This document shows positions 59,601 to 64,000 of a stretch of DNA of 64,000 bases, in pieces; within the stretch, counting starts at the first letter, position 1, and each line of letters starts with the position of its first letter. The translations under genes were made by a program, and so were the position numbers. Below the pieces are notes generated by a model. It did not search any database and was not told the DNA's origin. It saw nothing but the letters and a program-made list of their open reading frames with translations. The DNA comes from Paraburkholderia sediminicola (GTDB lineage Bacteria > Pseudomonadota > Gammaproteobacteria > Burkholderiales > Burkholderiaceae). The DNA lies in NCBI RefSeq assembly GCF_902859805.1, contig NZ_CADIKC010000010.1, positions 216,426 through 280,425 of the forward strand, given 5' to 3'.

Positions 59601-62600
59601 CTGTACCGTTCAGGCGATGTGGCGCGGCGTGAAGCCGATGGCGGGATCGTCTATATCGGCCGTAACGATGCGCAGGTGAAGATCCGCGGTTTCCGGATCG
59701 AACTCGGAGAAATCGAGGCGGTGCTGGCGGTGCTGCCGATGGTGCGTGAGGCACGGGTGCTGGCGCATGAAGGGCGGCGGCTCGTCGCCTACGTGGTGCC
59801 GCAAGGAAAGACTGCGTGCGATGCCGCGCAACTGGAACAGGCGCTTGCGCAGGCGCTGCCGTCGCATATGGTGCCGGGTGCGTATGTGCTGCTCGACGCC
59901 TTGCCGCTGACGCACAACGGCAAGCTGGATCGTGCTGCGCTGCCGGCGCCGGATGTAACCCCTGCCGATGAACACGTGGAACCATCCACACCAACCGAGG
60001 CGTTACTCGCGCAGATCTGGCGTGACGTGCTGGGCGTCGAACGTGTTGGTGCGCATGATGATTTCTTCAGGCTCGGCGGCGACTCGATCCTCAGTTTGCA
60101 GGTCGTTGCGCGTGCTCAGGAAGCGAATCTGGATATCACACCGCGTCAGTTGTTCGAACATCCGACTGTCGCGGGACTCGCAGCCGTCGCCGAAGCGCAG
60201 CGCAATCAGCCGCGCTCGCGCACGGCAATCGAACGTCACGACGCGATGCCTTTGACGCCGATCCAGTCGTGGTTTTTCGAACTTCATCCGCGTGGGGAAT
60301 CGCACTGGAATCAATCGGTGCTGCTGACTTCCGGAGTGCCGCTCGACGTGCATGCGCTGCAACTTGCATGGCGCCATCTGCAGAAGCGGCATGACGCGTT
60401 GCGCCTGCGGTTTGCACGCGATGCTGTCAATCGCATCGGTTCGTCCGATGCACACAGCAGCGAGGAGGCGAGTGAATGGCAACAACGTGTGCTGCCATTC
60501 GACGGCGGCACAGCAATCGAGAGCCTCGATCTACGCGCATTGCCGGACGCGGTCTCCCGTCTCGACGAGGCGTGCGACGCAGCGCAACGCAGCCTCGACA
60601 TCGAGCACGGCCCGGTGTGCCGCATGCTGCACGCGAAAATGGACGATGGCGAACGTGTGCTGATCGTCGTGCATCACCTGTGCGTCGATGGGGTGTCGTG
60701 GCGCATCCTGTTGCGCGAACTGGAACGCGACTACGCCGCAGCCGTTGTCAATGAAAATGAAGCAGACGACACCGTCGCCGCTACATCTACACCGTGGAGC
60801 GCGTGGGTTGCGGCGCAACGCGAGCATGCCGCATCGGATGCGGTCATGTCGGACGCGTCCGCCTGGCGCGCGGCGCTTGCTGATGCAGACACGTGGTTAC
60901 CCGTGTCCAATGAGGCTCGCACCACCGCTATGTTTGGTGCGAGCCGCACCCGTGAAGTGGGCTTCGACGCCGACATCACGCGCCGACTGTCGAACCACGC
61001 CACTCGCGTTTATCGACTGCGGGTGGACGAACTGCTGCTGACGGCGCTGGCGCAGACGCTGAGTGCCTGGCGTGAGCGGCCCGGCGTGCTGATCGACGTC
61101 GAAAGTCATGGCCGCACGCATCCGGTCGGCGAACTCGATCTGAGCGGAACGATCGGATGGTTCACGACGCGCTATCCGTTGTGGATCGATGCGCCGGACA
61201 ACCCGGCCGATGCGCTGCTGCATGTGAAAGATCGCGTGCGCGATGTGCGCTTCGACGGCATTCACTGGATGTGGCTCACGCAGACCGATGCCGCGCGCTC
61301 GACGCGTGGCGCTGGGACGCTTGCTGACCTGCCGCGCGCGCAGGTGAGCTTCAACTATCTGGGCCGCTTCGATACGTCGCTCGAGCAGGGCGGCCAGTTT
61401 CATTTTGCGGCCGAAGCAGGGGGCGCGCCGCTTGCTGCGCGCTCGCCGCTGCCGTATGTGATCGACGTCAACGGCCTGATCGCGAATGAAGGGTTGTCGC
61501 TCACATGGCGTTACAGCCCCGACGTAGTCGACGACGCGACTATTGTGCGCCTCGCGAGCGATTTCGAGGCGCGCGTGCTGCGTCTGATCGAGCATTGCGA
61601 GACGATGCCGGCGGTGCCGACCCGTCACGATTTCGACCTCGCGCCGCTCACGCGCGCGCAGTTCGACACAGTGGCCGCGCATCTGCCCGATGATGTGGCC
61701 GATCTCTATCCGGCCACGCCGCTGCAACAGGGCATTCTCTATCACAGCCTCATCGACGAGGCGCAGCAGAGCTATACGAACCAGTTGCATCTGACGTTGA
61801 TCGGCACGCTCGACGTCGCCGCGCTGCAGAATGCGTGGCAGCAGGCCGTTGAGCGTCATGACATCTTGCGCACGCAGTTTTTCTGGCAATACGAGGGCGT
61901 GCCGCTGCAGGTCGTCAGACGCGCGTTACGGTTGCCGTTCGAGCGCGTCGCGTTGCACGCGCAGGACCTCGATATGCATGCGCTGCGGCTTTCGCAGTGG
62001 CGGGCCGACGATCTGCAGAAGGGCTTCAGCTTCGAGGCCGCGCCGTTGATGCGCGTGACGTTGTTCGAGCGGCCGGATGGTGCGCACGATCTGATCTGGA
62101 CGCATCATCACCTGTTGATGGACGGCTGGAGCAGCGCGCAGCTGTTGTCCGAAATCGCCCAGACGTATCGCGCTTTGACGAATGTCGGAGGTGAGGCAGG
62201 AACGCTGCCGGCAAATGCGCCGCGCTTTCGAGACTATGTGCGCTGGTTGCAGGCGCAACCGGGCAGCGAAGCCTGGTGGCGCGAGCAGCTCGCGCGTCGT
62301 GACGAACCCGCGACGCTGCAATCCGGCCTCGGACGCACAGCGGCGCCGCAACCCGGTGTCGCGCAACGGCGTATCGCACTCGATGCGCGCCAGTCGGAGT
62401 TGTTACAGCACGCTAGCCGTACGCTCGGCGTGACGCTGAACACGATTACTCAGGGCGCCTGGGCGTTGTTGCTCGCGCGTTACGGCAATCGGCAACAGGC
62501 GGCGTTCGGCGTGACGGTGTCGGGGCGGCCGGCCGGCTTGCGTGGCGCGCAGCAGATGCTTGGACTTTTCATTCACAGCCTGCCGCTTTGCGTCGACGCG

Positions 62601-64000
62601 CGACCGGACGAGCAGGTGTCTACCTGGTTGCGTTCGATCCAGGCGCATAACGTTGCGTTGCGTCAGCACGAACACACGCCGCTTTCGCACATCCAGCAAT
62701 GGGCCGGACAGGGGGGCGAATCGCTGTTCGACTCGCTGCTCGTGTTCGAAAACTATCCGATCGACGAGGCCGCGCGCGACCAGCGTGGCGCGCTGGAAAT
62801 CGTCGCGACGGAGTCGGTGGATCCGACGCATTACCCGTTGACGCTGTCGATCCTGCCGCGCGAGGGCATCGAGATCGAATGGTCGTGGAATACGGCGCTG
62901 TTCGACGCGTCGACGATAGAGCGGGTGAGCGGTCACTACGTGGAGCTGCTGGAACAGATGTGCGCACCGGGCGAGCGGCGTCTGTGTGAACTGTCGATGG
63001 GGGCAGGCGCGGGGGCTGCGAGCGCGGCGCAACGTGCGTCGTATGCGTATGTGCCGACGGTTGCGCGTTTCGAGTCGCGTGCGCAGATGTGTGGTGACAG
63101 GCAGGCCGTGATATGCGGCGACGAGCGGCTCAGCTATGCGCAGCTCGACGCGTGGGCGGACCGCCTGGGCGTGGCGCTGATGCGCGCGGGGGTGGCGCAC
63201 GAGGACCGGGTTGGGGTGTGTCTTGAGCGCTCGGCGGGACTGGCCGCGGCGCTGCTGGGGATCTGGAAGGCGGGCGCGGCGCAGGTGCCGCTGGACCCGT
63301 CGTATCCGGCGGCACGGTTGCGCGACATGATTGAGGATGCGGGGGTGCGCTGCGTGATCGTTGATGCAGCGAGTGCGGTGCAGCTGTCGGCGGTGCTTGA
63401 GGGCTGCGTGCAGGTGCGGATTGGGGAGGTTGGGCCAGTCGATGAACCGGTCGATGGGCAGGCCGGTGAGGACGGCAATGAACACGCCGACAGGCAGACT
63501 GGTGATCAAGCTGGTGCACACGCCAATGAACACGCCAATGAACAGGGCGGTGACCAGAGGGATGAGCAGGTCAATGAGCAGGTCAATGAGCAGGTCAATG
63601 AGCAGGTCAATGAGCAGGTCAATGGGCAGGTCAATGGGCAGCCCGATGGTCAGTTCGATAGGCAGTTCGATGTAGCTGCCACTGCGGTTGCCGGCGGACG
63701 TGCCCGGCCGGATGCACCGCGTGCCCTGCGCGCGCTGCGCAAACGCACCGCATCGATCCACCCGGAGCAGCTCGCCTACGTGATCTACACGTCGGGCTCG
63801 ACCGGACGGCCCAAGGGCGTGGCGGTGAGCCAGCGCGCGCTCTCGCTGCACCTGGAGGACTTCATCGGCACCTACGGCATTTCGTCACGGGACACGCTGC
63901 TGCAGTCGTCGACGATCAACTTCGACGTGGCGCTGCACGAACTGCTGCCGGCGCTGCTGATGGGCGGACAGGTGTGCATGCGTGGGGCCGCCGCATGGGA
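53634..64000 (+). CDS. nonribosomal peptide synthetase 2 (C-A-T-C-A-T-E-C-A...), 3' end outside window
   Basis: Begins ATG 53634, overlapping the NRPS-1 stop by 4 bases, and stays open to the window end (at least 3455 codons). The N-terminal ~80 residues include a helical ISRRYASLPPERRRAFRERL segment, typical of an inter-subunit start. C (HHIVSDGWS at 211) is LCL type. The first A domain (~543-1043) and second (~1606-2106) share the code D-F-W-N-V-G-M-V-H, i.e. threonine. T domains: GGHS (Ser1087) and GGDS (Ser2151). An epimerase (HHLCVDGVSW at 2347, ESHGR, FNYLGR) follows, making the second Thr D-configured. The next C (HHHLLMDGWS at 2824) is DCL-like. The last A domain is cut off after STINFDVALHELLPALLMGG; its pocket begins D-V...H, and it carries a tandem-repeat insertion. 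Confidence 0.92.
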   Translation, partial: MNALIKSLAVDETVSPGSATAAASTATAPAYDAGELLDISRRYASLPPERRRAFRERLRAHGFDVAQLPVVALPDQDDASADAPLSPAQERLWFLWRLNPASAAYNMSGVLRLKGAVDVPALRATFAALVTRHASLRTRFVEVDGEPRQRVSNEPAFGWAEQRLAGQSDSSIQIVLDQLAWRPFDLEHGPLLRVDLVRTESDEQRLLISMHHIVSDGWSIGVLFAEFLSLYEAAVTSDDREPHTLEARAQLEPLRIQYADYARWQREWFDDEALAEQLDYWRTQLAPVDVEALALPFDRSRTGARDTAAGTRAGTVSACVPAATANALKHFAGTRSTTLFAALLAAFDVLLHRYTGSRDVRVGVPVAGRHGADTTGLIGFFVNTIVMRTSLRASDTYAGLLDQVSARLAEGQCNQDLPFARLVEALQPMREPGRTPLFDVMFNLRQHPSHRASLPGLDVESVALNVDAAQFDLSLNAAESERGIDLSFDFASDVFDASTVERLLAHYVSILDEAARAPDTRVGAFALGDGVALPDETARYIAVPFEPVTVSIEAQARMRPDAIAVCCDGESLTYAQLDAWSNRIAHRLVALGVQRDERVGVSLERSCALVAALLGVLKAGGAYVPLDPSYPAGRLSAMIADAGVQRVVLQELDPVFDGCERVQVDGVGNEPSDACNVAIDAQQLAYVIFTSGSTGRPKGVGITHANMSRLLSATRAQFAFDEHDVWTLFHSYAFDFSVWELFGALVHGARLVVVPYWSARDTRAFHALLREERVTVLNQTPSAFVPLMQHDLECRRAGDASLDALRVVVFGGEKLEPSLLGAWIDACGAQAPAMVNMYGITETTVHVTYRRLQRQEMGAGARSVIGEALADLQLHVLDDDMNPVPRGAVGELYVGGAGLARGYLGRPGLSAERFVPDQWGADGARLYRSGDVARREADGGIVYIGRNDAQVKIRGFRIELGEIEAVLAVLPMVREARVLAHEGRRLVAYVVPQGKTACDAAQLEQALAQALPSHMVPGAYVLLDALPLTHNGKLDRAALPAPDATTVDEHVEPTTPTEALLAQIWRDVLGVERVGAHDDFFRLGGHSLLAVRVLSRVRREVGRDVPLQAVFDHPELQRFARYLDELAELTHADESSAATQDVSIPRVTKPGEPVPLSHAQERLWVLWRLEPDSAAYNVAGALRLEGELSLPALRSALDALAERHDALRLHFTEAGGLVRQQIADAAVGHQFEWREYDLQDRSSELDSQLRAFAQESFDLLGGPSSRFGLFTLDATTHVLALSMHHIIADGWSIRVLIEDFSALYAAALDASEATALPSLPIQYTDFAAWQRRRIDETALDAQLDFWRTTLGTSHPVLELPVDRERRHARSGAGGRVSHTVPRGVAQRLRDGHAAYGGQGVTLFMALLAAFDVLLYRYTGAPDIRVGIPAAGREQIETEGVVGFFVNTLVIRSDLRARETFVQLAEQVRDRVLAAHAHQDVPFGRIVDALQPERNLLQTPLFQVMFDLRVDDGIDALRLPGLSATRIDAGTGSTQYDLMLHAEERDGALDLSFSFASDVFDESTVERLLAHYVSILDEAARAPDTRVGAFALGDGVALPDETARYIAVPFEPVTVSIEAQARMRPDAIAVCCDGESLTYAQLDAWSNRIAHRLVALGVQRDERVGVSLERSCALVAALLGVLKAGGAYVPLDPSYPAGRLSAMIADAGVQRVVLQELDPVFDGCERVQVDGVGNEPSDACNVAIDAQQLAYVIFTSGSTGRPKGVGITHANMSRLLSATRAQFAFDEHDVWTLFHSYAFDFSVWELFGALVHGARLVVVPYWSARDTRAFHALLREERVTVLNQTPSAFVPLMQHDLECRRAGDASLDALRVVVFGGEKLEPSLLGAWIDACGAQAPAMVNMYGITETTVHVTYRRLQRQEMGAGARSVIGEALADLQLHVLDDDMNPVPRGAVGELYVGGAGLARGYLGRPGLSAERFVPDQWGADGARLYRSGDVARREADGGIVYIGRNDAQVKIRGFRIELGEIEAVLAVLPMVREARVLAHEGRRLVAYVVPQGKTACDAAQLEQALAQALPSHMVPGAYVLLDALPLTHNGKLDRAALPAPDVTPADEHVEPSTPTEALLAQIWRDVLGVERVGAHDDFFRLGGDSILSLQVVARAQEANLDITPRQLFEHPTVAGLAAVAEAQRNQPRSRTAIERHDAMPLTPIQSWFFELHPRGESHWNQSVLLTSGVPLDVHALQLAWRHLQKRHDALRLRFARDAVNRIGSSDAHSSEEASEWQQRVLPFDGGTAIESLDLRALPDAVSRLDEACDAAQRSLDIEHGPVCRMLHAKMDDGERVLIVVHHLCVDGVSWRILLRELERDYAAAVVNENEADDTVAATSTPWSAWVAAQREHAASDAVMSDASAWRAALADADTWLPVSNEARTTAMFGASRTREVGFDADITRRLSNHATRVYRLRVDELLLTALAQTLSAWRERPGVLIDVESHGRTHPVGELDLSGTIGWFTTRYPLWIDAPDNPADALLHVKDRVRDVRFDGIHWMWLTQTDAARSTRGAGTLADLPRAQVSFNYLGRFDTSLEQGGQFHFAAEAGGAPLAARSPLPYVIDVNGLIANEGLSLTWRYSPDVVDDATIVRLASDFEARVLRLIEHCETMPAVPTRHDFDLAPLTRAQFDTVAAHLPDDVADLYPATPLQQGILYHSLIDEAQQSYTNQLHLTLIGTLDVAALQNAWQQAVERHDILRTQFFWQYEGVPLQVVRRALRLPFERVALHAQDLDMHALRLSQWRADDLQKGFSFEAAPLMRVTLFERPDGAHDLIWTHHHLLMDGWSSAQLLSEIAQTYRALTNVGGEAGTLPANAPRFRDYVRWLQAQPGSEAWWREQLARRDEPATLQSGLGRTAAPQPGVAQRRIALDARQSELLQHASRTLGVTLNTITQGAWALLLARYGNRQQAAFGVTVSGRPAGLRGAQQMLGLFIHSLPLCVDARPDEQVSTWLRSIQAHNVALRQHEHTPLSHIQQWAGQGGESLFDSLLVFENYPIDEAARDQRGALEIVATESVDPTHYPLTLSILPREGIEIEWSWNTALFDASTIERVSGHYVELLEQMCAPGERRLCELSMGAGAGAASAAQRASYAYVPTVARFESRAQMCGDRQAVICGDERLSYAQLDAWADRLGVALMRAGVAHEDRVGVCLERSAGLAAALLGIWKAGAAQVPLDPSYPAARLRDMIEDAGVRCVIVDAASAVQLSAVLEGCVQVRIGEVGPVDEPVDGQAGEDGNEHADRQTGDQAGAHANEHANEQGGDQRDEQVNEQVNEQVNEQVNEQVNGQVNGQPDGQFDRQFDVAATAVAGGRARPDAPRALRALRKRTASIHPEQLAYVIYTSGSTGRPKGVAVSQRALSLHLEDFIGTYGISSRDTLLQSSTINFDVALHELLPALLMGGQVCMRGAAAW
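55125..56887 (+). repeat. Thr adenylation domain duplicate, copy 1
   Basis: 1763-base direct repeat of 58317-60079 (offset 3192 bases, no indels). By eye it is identical over 55149-56599, with about 20 differences concentrated at 56600-56800. It spans the end of the C domain, the whole A domain and the first part of the T domain up to the LGG motif. Confidence 0.95.
58317..60079 (+). repeat. Thr adenylation domain duplicate, copy 2
   Basis: Second copy of the repeat at 55125-56887. The flanking C domains and the downstream half of the T domains are clearly different in sequence. Confidence 0.95.
63438..63665 (+). repeat. 12-bp minisatellite inside adenylation domain
   Basis: 19 in-frame 12-bp units. 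Four consecutive perfect GTCAATGAGCAG units (63570-63617) and two GTCAATGGGCAG units (63618-63641) are flanked by diverged units sharing the x-x-AATGA-x-CAG pattern. The translation is VNEQ/VNGQ-type repeats rich in Asn, Glu, Gln, Asp and Gly. It lies between core motifs A2 and A3 of the last adenylation domain. Confidence 0.93.

Noticed and set aside
63438..63665. Short regularly spaced repeats as a CRISPR array
   Set aside because: Units are 12 bp, contiguous without spacers and in coding frame; no cas genes are present.
63361..63675. Plus-strand frame with SMSR repeats
   Set aside because: Out-of-frame reading of the same minisatellite.
62403..63851. Minus-strand frame with a LIDLLID repeat resembling a membrane protein
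   Set aside because: It is the reverse reading of the 12-bp minisatellite inside NRPS-2; the sense frame has intact C and A motifs.

Overview
The window is GC-rich betaproteobacterial chromosome, most likely Paraburkholderia or a close Burkholderia relative. This rests on the gene order der-hfq-hflX-hflK-hflC-hisZ-purA, the Ala-rich tails on several proteins, and the housekeeping complement. The calls come from reading the translations; no database was searched.

Region 1 (1-38.6 kb) is core genome. It starts inside der and runs through hfq, hflX, hflK/hflC, a DUF2065 membrane protein, hisZ, purA, a phosphoribosyltransferase and kup on the plus strand. Next come tex (minus), a secreted coiled-coil protein, a YdcH-like protein, dinG, a small Ala/Ser-rich lipoprotein, a ribosomal-oxygenase-like cupin diverging from slyD, then mutS with a downstream phosphoesterase-like gene, lplT and suhB on the minus strand. 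trmJ and cysE (plus) are followed by a minus-strand block of lpxH, ppiB, ppiA and a TPR protein. cysS, a DNA glycosylase with a histone-H1-like tail, accA, tilS, lysC and tRNA-Ser(GCT) close the region. Five clear hairpin terminator sites punctuate it, one of them a tandem pair.

Region 2 (about 38.6-64 kb, running off the right edge) is a nonribosomal peptide synthetase locus, all genes on the plus strand. It begins with a predicted promoter overlapped by a Fur-box-like sequence. The order is MbtH protein, type II thioesterase, SyrP/TauD-like aspartyl beta-hydroxylase, a protein with a C-terminal cupin resembling SznF/GrbD, NRPS-1 (3617 aa) and NRPS-2 (at least 3455 aa, incomplete). NRPS-1 reads [YqcI/YcgG heme N-oxygenase-like domain]-[fatty acyl-AMP ligase]-ACP-C-A1-T-E-C-A2(Asp)-T. 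NRPS-2 reads C-A(Thr)-T-C-A(Thr)-T-E-C-A(incomplete).

Together these genes predict an N-acylated lipopeptide that includes a D-residue, (beta-hydroxy-)Asp, L-Thr and D-Thr. An arginine-derived diazeniumdiolate amino acid (graminine) probably supplies further iron ligands. The parts list matches what I recall of gramibactin-type siderophore clusters of plant-associated Paraburkholderia, so the general class is known. The points most worth a second look are: fusion of the arginine N-oxygenase-like domain to the acyl-starter end of the NRPS; the apparent lack of a diiron-oxygenase signature in the cupin protein; a nearly perfect duplication of the Thr adenylation domain whose right boundary falls on the carrier-protein LGG(H/D)S motif; and a 12-bp minisatellite coding for a VNEQ-type linker inside the last adenylation domain.
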